This document shows, one piece after another, positions 8,610 through 19,127 of a DNA stretch of 61,054 nucleotides. Source of the stretch: JAFDBW01 sp963723355 (GTDB taxonomy: Bacteria; Desulfobacterota; Desulfuromonadia; Desulfuromonadales; BM103); the NCBI GenBank assembly GCA_963723355.1, contig CAVRQQ010000004.1, positions 1 through 61,054 of the forward strand, written 5' to 3'. The position numbers and the translations under genes were made by a program. The notes under the pieces are model-generated. The model did not search any database and was not told the origin of the DNA. It saw nothing but the letters and a program-made list of their open reading frames with translations. How positions within the stretch are numbered: the first letter of the stretch is position 1; the number at the start of each line of letters is the position of its first letter.

Positions 8610-9626
8610 ATGAAAATTGCTTTTTTGAGGGATCCGATGAAAGATATCGATCCGAACACCGAAACCACCCTGCTTCTGATGTACGAGTGCTACCGAAGGG
8701 GGCATCAGGTGTTTTTTCTCGAATTCTACGATCTCTATATCCGGGATAGCAGGGTCATGGGTCGTATGCACGAAATCGTCTGCGACCCCGGCCTGGATCT
8801 GCTTGCTTACTGGCAGAGCGCAATCGAATGTGTTGAAAACGATAAGCTGGTCTTCGAGGATGTTGGTGAACTCGATGTCTTGTTTTTAAGATCCCCCCAC
8901 CTTTACAGTATGATGTCATGCAGCTACTCTCCTCCGTGGAAGAGCAGGTGTTTATCGTCAATAGCCTGCGCGGCCAACTCCTCGGTAACAGCAAGCTCTA
9001 TACGCTCAATTTTCAGGACGTTATCCCTAAAAGCCACGTTTCTCGAGACCCGGTCCGCTTGCGCAAAGTCATCGACGATTTTGGCGGGACCATGGTGATG
9101 AAACCTCTGCGAAGTTTTGGCGGGCGGGGGGTCATAAAAGTGAGCTCAAAGGACCCGGAGAACCTCAATTCTTTACTCGACTTCTATCTCCGTAGCGACA
9201 AACCTTACCCTCGCCGTGAACCGATTATGGTTCAGGAGTATCTTGAAGCGGTTCATACCGAAGGCGATGTACGCATTATGATGCTCAATGGTAAGTATCT
9301 TGGGTCTTATCGCCGCATGCCGCATGGATAAAGATTTTCGTGCGAACATGAGTGTCGGTGGTTCTGCCATGGCCCACCAGATGAGCCCGATGGAAGAGAA
9401 TATTTGTTCTTTAATCAGTGATCGTCTTGTCAAGGATGGTTTGTACTTTGTCGGCATTGATGTCATCGGCGGCAAATTGGTCGAAATCAATTGCGTCAGC
9501 CCAGGAGGTTTGCCTCGAATCAACAAGTTGCATGGCCTTCAGTTAGAAATCCCGGTGATTGATTTCATTGAGGAGCAAGTGTCCGCAAAAAAATATGCGA
9601 AGATATCTGAAGTCGATCTGCAATAG
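8610..9626 (+). pseudogene. Glutathione-synthetase-like ATP-grasp gene, two frameshifts
   Basis: The start ATG follows an AAAGGTGGA ribosome site. The N-terminal part (8610 to about 8895) resembles the substrate-binding domain of prokaryotic glutathione synthetase (MKIAFLRDPMKDIDPNTETT). A break in the C-run at about 8892-8897 shifts the frame. The ATP-grasp core then continues (VMKPLRSFGGRGVIKV, about 9090-9140; QEYLEA and GDVRIMMLNGKYLGSYRR). An extra T at about 9330 (GGATAAAG) shifts it again, and the end carries the metal-binding segment FVGIDVIGGKLVEINCVSPGG. Rejoined, it gives about 338 residues, close to GshB length (about 316). Substrate identity is unknown. It sits directly behind the amidohydrolase-like gene and is the last gene of the island. 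Confidence 0.7.
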
Positions 9627-9658
9627 TGGACACCATAAGTTGGCCAGGCCGCTGCTGG

Positions 9659-12600
9659 TCATACAGGACTGTCAGCGGGCGCGACGTCATTTGAGTCTTC
9701 GAGAATGTTATGCAGCAGGCTCCCCTGAATCTGGCTCAGCTTTTCGCAGGCCCTGATCGCGATGATCGGATGTTCCATGACGCAGGCGCGGAATTCGTCC
9801 GGCGGAATGCGCATCAAGGTGGTGTTTTCCTGGGCCTCGACGGTGAATTCAGAGGCTTCCATGCCGAACAGGGTGGCCAGGCCGAAGTAGCGGCCGGGAC
9901 CCGTGTGATTGAAGAGATCCTTGCCGCGATATAACTTGACGTCCCCTTCCAGAATCAGGTAGAGGCCCTGAGAACCGACGACACTCCCTTTGAGCTGTTC
10001 ACCTTTTTTTAAAGCAATTTCTTCACCGAGCATAGCTATAGCAGTCAGGGTCTCAGTCTCAAGCTGCCTGAACAGATCGATATGGCTGAGGAAGAAGATC
10101 CGATCGACCAGGCTGCATTCTTCCGGCGTTGTGCAGTAAGAACCGGCCAAGGCCCGCTCGTCATCGGCAATGTCGCGTTCGACCGGGATGGGCTTATCTT
10201 TCAAGTCCTGCATGGCTTGCCCGAGGGTTTTGCTCAGGCCTTTACAGACCTCTAGCCCCAGTGCCGGGTATTGGTGAGTCAAATTCTGGAAGGTCTGACG
10301 ATCCAGACGAATCAGCAGAACATCACCGACTGATTTTGCGATCAATGCCGCAGGTGGCTGCATACCGAACATGACGGCCGCGCCAAACCAGTCGCCGGCT
10401 CCTATGCGATGCAGTTCAGAGCTGTGACCAGTGCCGTCGGACAAGACCTTGAGAAAGGTAATTTCGCCATCGACGATCATCTGTAACCCATGATTAGGCT
10501 GTTCGGCGCTGAAAATGACCTCGTCCGGCTCGAAAGTCAAGACTTCGGACTTCCAGGCTACGGCGGCCAGCTGGCCGATGGTCAGGTCATGAAAAAGATC
10601 GACCTTGCGGATATTGTTGATTCTCTCAATCAGGCAGCTGAGGGGTTCTTCATGACCGCCGGAAGAAGAGTGCAGGGCATGACTGGCCGTGTGGGCAAGG
10701 GCGCCATGATCCTCACGGGCGATTTTTTCAATGGTGCTGCGGTAGGGGTCCAGGTTGCCCCAGATGGCCAGACATTCGAGAATCATAATCGTGGTGACCC
10801 AACTGACGTCATTCAGGCACCCTTCGACAAACTCTTGTTCGGTCAGGTCTCCCAGACCAAAGCGTTTACGCCCTACTGCCAGGCGTTCGTACTCCGGCCG
10901 GTTGTCGAGCATTGGCAGCATGCAGGTTGGCCAGCGGTTTGTCGAGCAGGGCTTCCAGTGCCTCGATGCTGTCAGAACGCTCTCGTTCTTTGCCTGAATT
11001 TAATCCTCGCAGGGCAATCTTGATGCGCCCTTCAGGGTCCTTGGCAGAGACCCCCATGATCGCGTTGTTGACCCGATGCTGGCGAATCTCTTCCAGGTGC
11101 TCCAGCATCATCCGGGTTGCCGCGTTCTCCTCTTTGCTGCTCAGGAAGTGACTGCGCTGTACTGCTTCGTAGGCGACCTGAAGCTGGTTGCGGCAGAAGT
11201 TGAACATGTCGACTTCTTTGAGGTCGAGTTTAGCGGCAATTTCAAAGAGGCCGTCACGAACCCAGCGGCTGTGGGTTCCCATCTGGGCAACCAGCAGATG
11301 CTGTTTTTCGGCCGGCAACTTTTCCAGGCGTTCGATGACACGGTTGCGAATCGCCTCAGAAGGATCGCCGAGCGCTCGAATCAGGGCAATGACAAGGTCA
11401 TCATCCGTCAACGGCAGGGATTCAATGGCAGCGAGTTGCACCGTTTCGTCGGCGTGCCGCAGGAAGGGTTTGACCAGCTCGCCAACCCTGTCGTCTGCCT
11501 GAAAGCGTCGCAGGCCGTGCAGTGTCAGAGCCAGAACACTGGGCGCGGTATCAGTCGAGAGGACCTGGCTCATGGCAGTGATGTGCCGTGCCGAGCCAAC
11601 TTCGCCGATGGCCAGAATCCCGGCTCGGCGGTTACCAAGCTCCTCTGAGGAGAGCCAGGTTGCGATCTGACGGTCGAACTGTTCCGGGTTTTGCTGGCTC
11701 ATCCAGTTGAGGAAGCAAGCCTTGACTTCCGGAATCTGTGCCAGTTCGAAAATTTCCTTTTCGCGTTCGGCCGGCATGTCGGCAAAGATTCTCCTGGCCG
11801 TTTGTGACAGAGCGACCATCAATTCCGGCTTGCCCGGGTCCCTCAGAGTCAGGAAGATATCCAGGGCTTTGCTGCCGGCCTGGTCGGAAAGATAGGGCAG
11901 AAGCAGTAAGCGGGTCTGGTCATCTGCAGTTTGCAGCTTGTCGAGGATAGCATTGTCGAGAAATTCAGGTTCCTCGGTATTCTGCAGCATCTCGGCACAG
12001 TATTGTGCCTCTTCGCCGACAGCTTTCTGAAAACGTTCCAGCAGTGGCTGCCCCAGGTTTGCTTTTTTGAAAATGACCTTGAACTCCTGGCCCATCTTGT
12101 AAAATTCGGGCAGCGATTTCTGCACCAGCGAGATGAGGATGGCGGAATATTCCCGCTTCAGCAAAAAGGTGCTGCCAAGCCAGACCGCACAGAAAGCCGA
12201 TGGCGAAGAGAGACAGATAACGCGGCTGAATGAATTCGTTGGCGACCAAAAGCAGGCCGGAACCGAACAAGATGCCGACCCGCACCACTGTGCCACGCAG
12301 GAAGGAGCGTAAAATCGCCCGGTCTTTCGGCAACAACAGCCCGTAAAGGGCCGAGGTCGCCGGGGCATTGATCGTCTTGCGGAGCACATTCACCGAGGTG
12401 TCGGCATAGACAGCGGAAAAAATGTTGAATTGGAACATATAAGCGGCAAAAGCAATCAGATAGTTAAACGGATGAAACATCAAAGCCACCGGTATGCCGA
12501 ACCGCCCGTAGATGCGGCCGACAAAAAGGCTGAGGATCAAAGAGATAATATTCTGCGCGCCACGAAAATAACTGAAGAAACTGATCATCCCTTTCTCGGT

Positions 12601-13386
12601 AGCGAATGTCTGGTCGACCACGAAATTGAACTGGTAGTTTATGATCGGAATCACGATATTCGGCACCAGGGTCAGAACCAGGAGCACCTGGGCAAGGGTC
12701 GAAGATTTGATCATCGGGCCAACCTTGCGCAGCTCATCCAGCATGGTTGACTTCTTCTCCGCCGTTGTCGGCTCTTCCTGCAGCAGGGTGCCGGGAAAAG
12801 CCTTGGTCAGTTTCAATGTGCAGGCAGCTCCGAGTATGACAAGTACAGGGATAATCAGCAGCAGGTTATCTGCCGCGGTGAAGCTGATCAGCAACGGCGT
12901 GGCAAAGCTGCCCAAAATGGCACCCAGGATGCCGCCGGTCGTAATCAGCGGAAAAAGCCGTTTTGATTGGCGGGTGCTGAACAGGTCATTGGCCAGATTC
13001 CAGAACACGAAAGCCATCAGCACCACAAACTGGGTCTTGAGGATATAGAGGACCGGATAGATCAGGCTGATTTCAAAAGGAACGATAAACCTCATTCCCC
13101 CGATGAGTCCGGCGCTCACAACCAACGAGCCAGTCACCACCCTGTCGCTGCGAATGCGTGAAAGTTTTCCGCCGAAGCCACTGAGCAGAATAAAGGTGAC
13201 GATGGCGTTAATCGCTGTCATAACCGGTATATATTCGACTCCGAAACGCTTCAGAAAGGCGGTCTCGGCGTAGTTATTCAGCAAGCTCTGGGCGACGTTT
13301 ATGAAAAACAGCAGGCAAGCAGACCAGATGAACAGGCGCGCTTCCTCTTCATAGATTTTCAGCCAACGAAACAAGAGGGTTTTCAT
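9659..13386 (-). CDS. Nucleotide-transporter-like membrane protein with HEAT repeats and two cNMP domains (two frameshifts)
   Basis: One protein of about 1,240 residues is spread over three frames. The first (13386 to about 12200) has about 12 membrane helices resembling ADP/ATP-carrier (Npt/Tlc) or MFS proteins. The second (about 12200-10915) is a soluble HEAT-repeat region rich in alternating helices such as LVKPFLRHADETVQLAAIES. The third (about 10915-9659) ends with two cyclic-nucleotide-binding-like domains, one from about 10530 (GLQMIVDGEITFLKV) and one from about 10090 (GLYLILEGDVKLYRG). The frames meet where the protein would continue, so each break is probably one base. This architecture is known in deltaproteobacteria, but its transported substrate and ligand are not established. 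The start has a CTGGAGACC ribosome site, 19 bases after the ABC operon's last gene, so read-through is likely. Confidence 0.75.
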
Positions 13387-13404
13387 CTATAAGGTCTCCA
13401 GGTT

Positions 13405-14220
13405 CTACCGCAAATCGTCATTTTCAGGAAGGTTTTCTACTCCTATGTCAGGAATCACAGGGCAGGCGGTGATCGGCTCAAGCATGCTGGCCTTTAACAG
13501 CTGCTCTGTATAGGGGTGCGTACAACGGTGATGTCTGAGGTCTTCGACGGTAAGACACTCCAGAAGCTTGCCCTCGTTCATCACTGCAATCCGGTTACAC
13601 ATGTGTGCGATTACGGTGAGATCGTGGCTCACCAGCAGGTAGCTCAAGTCGCGTTTCTCGCGAAGATCGCAAAGCAGGTTCAGGATCTCGGCCTGAACCG
13701 AGACGTCAAGTGCGGAGGTGGGTTCGTCGAGCAAGAGGATCTCGGGCTCGAGCAATAGCGCACGGGCGATGGAGACTCGCTGGCGCTGTCCACCGGAGAG
13801 TTGATGGGGGTAACGGAAAAGAAGTTCCTTTTCGAGACCCACATCGGCAATCGCCATCTCGATACGGTTTCGCTCGTCTCCCATCTTGTGAATCCTCAAC
13901 GGCTCCCGCAGGGTGGTATAAATGGTGCGCCTGGGATGGAGCGAGCCGAAGGGGTCCTGGAAGACGACCTGAACCCTGCGCCGCTGATCGCTGGAACGCT
14001 TCTTTTGTATAAGAGCCCCTTCAAGTTTGATCTCACCAGTCCAGCTGTCGAGCAACCCGCAGATGCAGCGCAGGATTGTGGTCTTGCCGCACCCGGACTC
14101 GCCCATCAGACCGAAGACCTCCCCCTCCTCAACCTTAAAAGAGACTTGATCGACGGCAACATGCTCACCGCTAGTGTCGTGAAAAACCATCCGCAGGTTG
14201 TTTATCTCGATCGCTGCCAC
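13405..14220 (-). CDS. Oligopeptide/nickel-type ABC transporter ATPase (second ATPase)
   Basis: This 271-residue DppF/OppF-like subunit has Walker A GESGCGKTT (about residue 38), signature LSGGQRQRVSIARALL, Walker B ILLLDEPTSALDVSVQ and H-loop LVSHDL. A short oligopeptide-transporter C-terminal segment (HPYTEQLLKAS) follows. It pairs with the ATPase encoded immediately upstream: the stop of that gene and the start of this one share a base. This is the fifth and last gene of the ABC operon. The two ATPases together would drive import by the paired permeases. The operon alone does not tell whether the substrate is a peptide, nickel complex or other small solute. Confidence 0.88.
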   Translation of the reverse strand: MAAIEINNLRMVFHDTSGEHVAVDQVSFKVEEGEVFGLMGESGCGKTTILRCICGLLDSWTGEIKLEGALIQKKRSSDQRRRVQVVFQDPFGSLHPRRTIYTTLREPLRIHKMGDERNRIEMAIADVGLEKELLFRYPHQLSGGQRQRVSIARALLLEPEILLLDEPTSALDVSVQAEILNLLCDLREKRDLSYLLVSHDLTVIAHMCNRIAVMNEGKLLECLTVEDLRHHRCTHPYTEQLLKASMLEPITACPVIPDIGVENLPENDDLR

Positions 14221-15095
14221 TACGTAGACTCCTCATGTTCCAACCAGGTATCGCAACGCTGGAGTACGGCAAGCCTCTTTTGCGGTTCGTCCAGTTTGGG
14301 CAATGAGGCAAAGAGCCCTTGCGTGTAAGGGTGTGGCGAATCTGGCAGTTCGCAGCTTCGACAGGCATCCACTATGCGGCCAGCGTACATTATGAGCACA
14401 CGGTCGCAAAATTTCGCCACCAGATTCAGGTCGTGGCTTATGAAGAGAAGGCCTACGTGGCGGCTTGACACCATCTCATCGAGGACCGAGAGAACCTCCA
14501 TCCTCACTGTGACGTCGAGCGCCGAGGTGGGCTCATCGGCGATGACCAGTTTGGGCCCGGCTACAAGCATCATCGCGATCATTATCCGCTGCCCCATGCC
14601 ACCGGAGATCTCGTGGGGGAAGAGCTTGTAAACCCTCTCGGGGTTTCTTATCCTTACCGACTCCATCAATTCCAGGGATTGCTTCTTGGCAAGCGTCTTG
14701 TCACCGTGCGAGTGTGCCAGGAATGCTTCGGAGATCTGTTCGCCCACACGCATGACCGGGTTGAGTGAAAACTTAGGGTCTTGGAGGATCATCGAGATTC
14801 CTCCACCACGGATCTCTCTCATCCTGCGCTCCGGCAGGGTCAGCAGATTCTCATCGTTGAACAGTATCTGCCCCTCGGTATGGGCCGATTCGGGCAAGAC
14901 TCCCATTATCGTGCGCCCCAGAGTGGATTTTCCTGACCCCGACTCACCAACTATGCCCACTTTTTCACAGCCTAGCGTGAAGGAAACGTTACGTATCGCA
15001 TTGATTAGACCACGCTGTGATTGGTAGCTTACGCTCAGGTTGCGTACGTCGAGAATCGCTTTATGCGAAGTGTTTGCAGGTGATGCGGTGTTCAT
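14220..15095 (-). CDS. Oligopeptide/nickel-type ABC transporter ATPase (first ATPase)
   Basis: This 291-residue DppD/OppD-like subunit has Walker A GESGSGKST, signature ISGGMGQRIMIAMMLV, Walker B LVIADEPTSALDVTVR and H-loop FISHDL. A C-terminal HPYTQGLFASLP motif typical of oligopeptide ATPases follows. SGGMGQR is an uncommon but accepted variant of the usual SGGMRQR signature. The start overlaps the stop of the upstream permease by four bases (ATGA), and the gene ends where the second ATPase starts, so the operon is tightly coupled. DppD-type proteins often carry a C-terminal cysteine cluster for an Fe-S centre; none is visible here. Confidence 0.88.
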   Translation of the reverse strand: MNTASPANTSHKAILDVRNLSVSYQSQRGLINAIRNVSFTLGCEKVGIVGESGSGKSTLGRTIMGVLPESAHTEGQILFNDENLLTLPERRMREIRGGGISMILQDPKFSLNPVMRVGEQISEAFLAHSHGDKTLAKKQSLELMESVRIRNPERVYKLFPHEISGGMGQRIMIAMMLVAGPKLVIADEPTSALDVTVRMEVLSVLDEMVSSRHVGLLFISHDLNLVAKFCDRVLIMYAGRIVDACRSCELPDSPHPYTQGLFASLPKLDEPQKRLAVLQRCDTWLEHEEST

Positions 15096-16006
15096 TGCTG
15101 TTCGCTCCTCGGATCCAGGATATCTCGCAACCCATCACCTAAAAGGTTGAAGGCGAGGCTCACGATCAGGATAGTGCAACCCGGCATCGTCACCAGCCAC
15201 CAATGGTCCAGCATAAAGCGCCTTCCCGTAGAGAGCATAACCCCCCACTCCGGTATCGGCGGTTGGGCTCCCAGGCCGAGGAAACCAAGCCCCGCAGCGG
15301 TTAGCAATATCGACGACATGCTGAGCGTTATCCGCACGATCACAGAAGGCAGACAGAGCGGCATCAGGTTGAGGAAGATCACACGCGCGTGCGACCCCCC
15401 CTGCAAGCGCACCACCGAGATGTAATCATGCGAGCGAAAAACCATTGTTTCGGCACGCGCCAAACGTGCAAGTCCTGGCCACCCGGTAAGCGCTATGGCG
15501 ATGATCGCATTATCCAGGCTGGGTCCCAGGGCCGCGACAAAAGCCAGCGCCAGCACCAGCCCGGGGAAGGCCAGAAAGATATCGGTTATTCGCATCAGGA
15601 AGGTGTCGATCTTGCCGCCGAAATAGCCCGCGATAACTCCGATCGTCAACCCGATGGGGGCTAAAATGATGGTGACCAGCATGATGATGTAGAGTGAGAC
15701 ACGAGAGCCGTAGATGATCCGGGAGAGCAAATCGCGCCCGAGTTCGTCGGTGCCTAAAAGGTGGTCGCCGCCGGGAGGAAGAAGCCGGTTGGCGAGATCC
15801 TGCTGGAGCGGGTCGTAGGGTGCCAAAAGCGGGGCGGCCAAAGCGACCGCAAGCAAGAACGCAATCACGATAAAGCCGAACATCGCCAGCGGTTGCCTGG
15901 CGAACTCCTTGCAGCCAAAGTAGACCCTTTGCGACCAGGCCTGGATCGGTGAGCTGACAGAATGTGTGGTCAGCCACGCCCCGAGGCCGATTTTCTCTTT
16001 GGTCAT
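15092..16006 (-). CDS. ABC transporter permease, DppC type
   Basis: This 304-residue protein has an N-terminal membrane helix (FGFIVIAFLLAVALAAPLLA), then the HLLGTDELGRDLLSRIIYGSR motif region that marks DppC/OppC proteins. Five more membrane segments follow, with the EAA coupling loop near FLNLMPLCLPSV. It ends in LLGDGLRDILDPR, the usual C-terminus of this subunit. It forms the inner-membrane channel with the DppB-type permease encoded just upstream, whose stop lies a few bases before this start. The start ATG at 16006 is chosen because MTKEK leads into the conserved N-terminus; a start 7 bases earlier lies in another frame. Confidence 0.88.
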   Translation of the reverse strand: MTKEKIGLGAWLTTHSVSSPIQAWSQRVYFGCKEFARQPLAMFGFIVIAFLLAVALAAPLLAPYDPLQQDLANRLLPPGGDHLLGTDELGRDLLSRIIYGSRVSLYIIMLVTIILAPIGLTIGVIAGYFGGKIDTFLMRITDIFLAFPGLVLALAFVAALGPSLDNAIIAIALTGWPGLARLARAETMVFRSHDYISVVRLQGGSHARVIFLNLMPLCLPSVIVRITLSMSSILLTAAGLGFLGLGAQPPIPEWGVMLSTGRRFMLDHWWLVTMPGCTILIVSLAFNLLGDGLRDILDPRSEQQ

Positions 16007-16012
16007 CTTCCA

Positions 16013-17092
16013 TCAGCGCGTCCGCGGGTCGAGCACTCGGTAGAGCGCGTCGGCGAAAAGATTCAGGGAGACAAAAATGACGCCCACCAACAACACGCAG
16101 GCCAGCACGGCGTTCATGTCATTGTTCATCAACCCGGCAGTCAGGTACTGGCCGAATCCGGGCCAAGCGAAGACAGTCTCTGTCAGTACCGCCCCATCGA
16201 GCAGCCCGCCGTAGGAAAGGATGATTATCGTCAACAGCTGTACCTTTATGTTGCGAAAGGCGTGATGCACCACCTGCATTCTGGAGAGCCCTTTCACCCT
16301 CGCGGTGGTGACATACTCCTGGCTGAGTTGCTCGAGCATGAAGCTGCGGGTCATGCGGCTGATAAATGCCATCGAACCGCTGGCGAGGATCAGCGCAGGC
16401 ATGATCACGTGTCGCAAGGCATCGCCTAGCAGATCCCAATTCCGGGCGATGATTGCGTCGATCAGAATAGAACCTGTCACCGGATCAACCGTGTCTATAT
16501 AAAAAATTGACACCCTCCCTGAGCCGCCAATCCAGCCAAGCATTGCGTAGAAGACCACCAACGCCATCATGCACAGCCAGAAGTTCGGTATCGAATGGCC
16601 GAGCAGCGAAAAGAAGCGCACGCCGTGATCCCAGGCTGAGTTGCGCCTTACGGCCGCAATAATGCCGAGCGGCACGCCGGCGATCACCCCCAGTATAAGT
16701 GAGAGCGTTGCCAGCTCAATCGTGGCGGGTACGACCCGCCGTATGTCGACGATCACAGGGTTGCCGGTCGTCCGCGCGATGCCGAAGTTGCCGGTAGCGA
16801 TGTCTTTAATGTAGATGCCGAATTGCACTATCAGGGGTCTGTCGAGGCCGAGCTGCTTGTAAACCGTCTGGTAGGTGGACTCATCCGCCTGTTCGCCGAT
16901 CAGCGCCAAAACCGGGTCGGTGGGCATCACCCTGCCGAGGAAGAAGGTCACCGCCAACAGGACCAGGAGCGTCAGGAGGACGGTCACCGATACGCGTCGC
17001 ACCTCGATCATCGCGATGACAAGATGCGATCTCCCCGACTTCGGCTTGCCCTGGGGGCTGCTCAGTTCTGAATCTTGAGTGAGTTGCGTCAT
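16013..17092 (-). CDS. ABC transporter permease, DppB type
   Basis: This 359-residue inner-membrane protein has the DppB/OppB features: an N-terminal helix followed by PTDPVLALIGEQ, a periplasmic domain with LGLDRPLIVQFGIY, membrane helices with GVIAGVPLGIIAAV, and the EAA loop ARVKGLSRMQVVHHAFRN. It ends in LFADALYRVLDPR. The insert between helices around GSGRVSIFYIDTVDPVTGS is longer than in E. coli DppB. The ATG overlaps the stop of the solute-binding protein gene (ATGA), so the two are translationally coupled. Confidence 0.87.
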   Translation of the reverse strand: MTQLTQDSELSSPQGKPKSGRSHLVIAMIEVRRVSVTVLLTLLVLLAVTFFLGRVMPTDPVLALIGEQADESTYQTVYKQLGLDRPLIVQFGIYIKDIATGNFGIARTTGNPVIVDIRRVVPATIELATLSLILGVIAGVPLGIIAAVRRNSAWDHGVRFFSLLGHSIPNFWLCMMALVVFYAMLGWIGGSGRVSIFYIDTVDPVTGSILIDAIIARNWDLLGDALRHVIMPALILASGSMAFISRMTRSFMLEQLSQEYVTTARVKGLSRMQVVHHAFRNIKVQLLTIIILSYGGLLDGAVLTETVFAWPGFGQYLTAGLMNNDMNAVLACVLLVGVIFVSLNLFADALYRVLDPRTR

Positions 17093-18694
17093 GGTTTTTT
17101 TACCGCCGATGCGAATGAAAGGGTTATCGCATTTGCCTTGATACTCTCCACATTGCGGCTAAGCGCCCTGACGCCCAGGCGCTGGAAGAGGAAAACAATC
17201 GGGGCATTCTCCATGTGGTAGCGCTGAAGTTCATGGTAGAGCTGCTCGCGCTTTAAGGGATCGGGCTCCGTCTGTGCTTTCATCACGGTGGCATTGAACC
17301 ATTCGCCTGGATCCCAGCCGGTACGCCATGCCACGGAGACCGAGTTATCCTCAGAACTTTTCGGGTTGTAGCCGAAGCGAAGCATCACATTATTGGCATC
17401 AGGGTAGTTGAAGGCGTACCCGCCGATGTAAGCATGGAATTTCCTGGCTCTAACCTTGGTGAAGAGATGCCCGCTCGACAGGGTGATGATCTTCGCCTCC
17501 ACTCCGGCCTTGTGAAGATTCTCCTGGAAATGCTGGGCGATGTCTGAGTATGGTGCCGAATTGGAAGACAGAAGTTCGAAGCTGTAACCCTCCGTCACGC
17601 CTGCTTCCCGCAACAAATCCCTGGCTTTGTCAATATCCAGCGAATAGGGGGTGAAGCTTTCGGGAAGTGCCCCGAACATCCCTCGCGGTACCGGGGATTC
17701 GCGTACGATCGCTGCCTTGTTCAGCACCGTGCGGGCAATGGCCTCGTAGTCGATCAGGTAATGCATCGCTTCTATAACGCGCGGGTCGGCAAAGGCCGGC
17801 GTGTCTCGGTTGAAAGCCATGTAGATGGTACTGAACGTGGGTGTCCGCTTCAGGTAGGTGTTCGGGTTCTCTTCAATGGCGTTCAGGTCAGAGGGCTCGA
17901 GGTTTGAAGCAAGATCGATATCGCCCTTCTCCAACATCAGGCGCTGCGTGCCCGGCTCGGGGATGTGTCGCAGCACCACGCGCCGTATCGGATTTTCCCT
18001 GCGTTGTCCATTCCTCGTTTCGCTCGAGGATGAGCACATCCTGGGCGCGCCAGGTATGGACCCTGAAAGGGCCATAGCAGGCGGTGTTTCGCGTCAGCCA
18101 GCCGTTGCCAAGGTCGCCGTCGATCTCGTGAGAGAGCACTTCGATTCTGTCCAGCGCATGGGTGGACCTGTAGTCGGCCAGGGCATAAAGAAAAAGCGAA
18201 GGAGAATATTTTTTCGGCGGTCTTACCTCCAGGATAAGGTCATCGATGACGCGAACCAAGTCACCAATGTTGTTCTTGTTAAAGCCCCATTCCTTGAGAA
18301 GTTTGGAGCTTGTGAGGTTCAACTGGAGGCTGCGGTTCATTGACCAGGCCACGTCATGTGCGGTGACCGGGTTGCCGGACGGGAAGGTCAGGTTCGGCCT
18401 TGATGTGGAATGTATAGCTGGAGAAGTCTTCGTTAACCGACCAACTTTCTGCGATGCCGGGCATCACCTCTCTGGCATCTTCCTCGTTGAGCACCAGCAG
18501 GGGTTCGCAGACGTTGCGCATGACGCCACCAGTGAGGCTTTCTGATATCGCGGCGGGGTCAAGCGTCATCATGCTGCTGAGATTCGCCGCAATGCCCAGC
18601 ACGTCGGCCGGTGAGCGATTGATTTCCGAATCGCACCCGAGCCACACCAAGCATCAAGACCACCAAGGACAACCTCGTGAGCTTTTGAAACATT
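17089..18694 (-). pseudogene. Solute-binding lipoprotein of the ABC operon (SBP_bac_5 type), three frame breaks
   Basis: A good GGGAGAGGAG site precedes the ATG at 18694, which opens a signal sequence MFQKLTRLSLVVLM. The lipobox-like LGCDSEINRS appears in another frame from about 18645. Mature domain 1 reads to about 18375 (PLLVLNEEDAREVMPGIAES). It shifts to the frame carrying NLTFPSGNPVTAHDVAWSMN, runs to about 18010, then shifts to RRVVLRHIPEPGTQRLMLEK and stays open to 17089. The pieces in order match family-5 binding proteins of about 530 residues (FHIK, VTAHDVAWS, YLIDYEAIA). It would capture solute in the periplasm for the two permeases downstream. With three breaks in one gene, either sequence error or inactivation is possible. 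Confidence 0.7.
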
Positions 18695-19127
18695 CTCCTC
18701 TCCCGAACCGCTTCCGCGGACTTGAAATGCCCTGGATCAAGTTTTTTGAGGGGGAAACATCGTTCCTATATCATTAAAAGGGCTGTCGAATCCTCTTTAA
18801 ATTTCAAATAATTGTATCATAAACATGATCATTGTGAGCCAAATGGTAGCAATTTTTATCTGCTGAGTTGGTGAAAGGTCGCCGTCAAAAACCGCTTGCA
18901 ACCGGGCCAACCTGCTCCATGGTGACGCTGGTGAAATGACGGGTTACGGCCGGATTCAGGTCAAAAACGCTTGAACGATTTAATCCGACACCTGCTCTTT
19001 TTTGTCATGACACACTCTTTATGGGTTGAGTTTTATCCCGGCGGCTGCCCATTGTTCAGAATTGTTCCAGGTGTGGTGATTTACAGGAAAAAATGCGAGG
19101 CAGGTGTGTTCAAGAGATGAAATGAGA
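18695..19127. other. Intergenic region upstream of the ABC operon
   Basis: No gene is supported in these 433 bases. The part next to the binding-protein gene is AT-rich and should hold its promoter. It contains a short inverted repeat ATCAT-AAAC-ATGAT at 18816-18829, which could be an operator or chance. The rest shows no clear hairpin, repeat or coding bias on either strand. It also lies downstream of the TPR gene's stop side, but no terminator was recognised for it. Confidence 0.4.
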
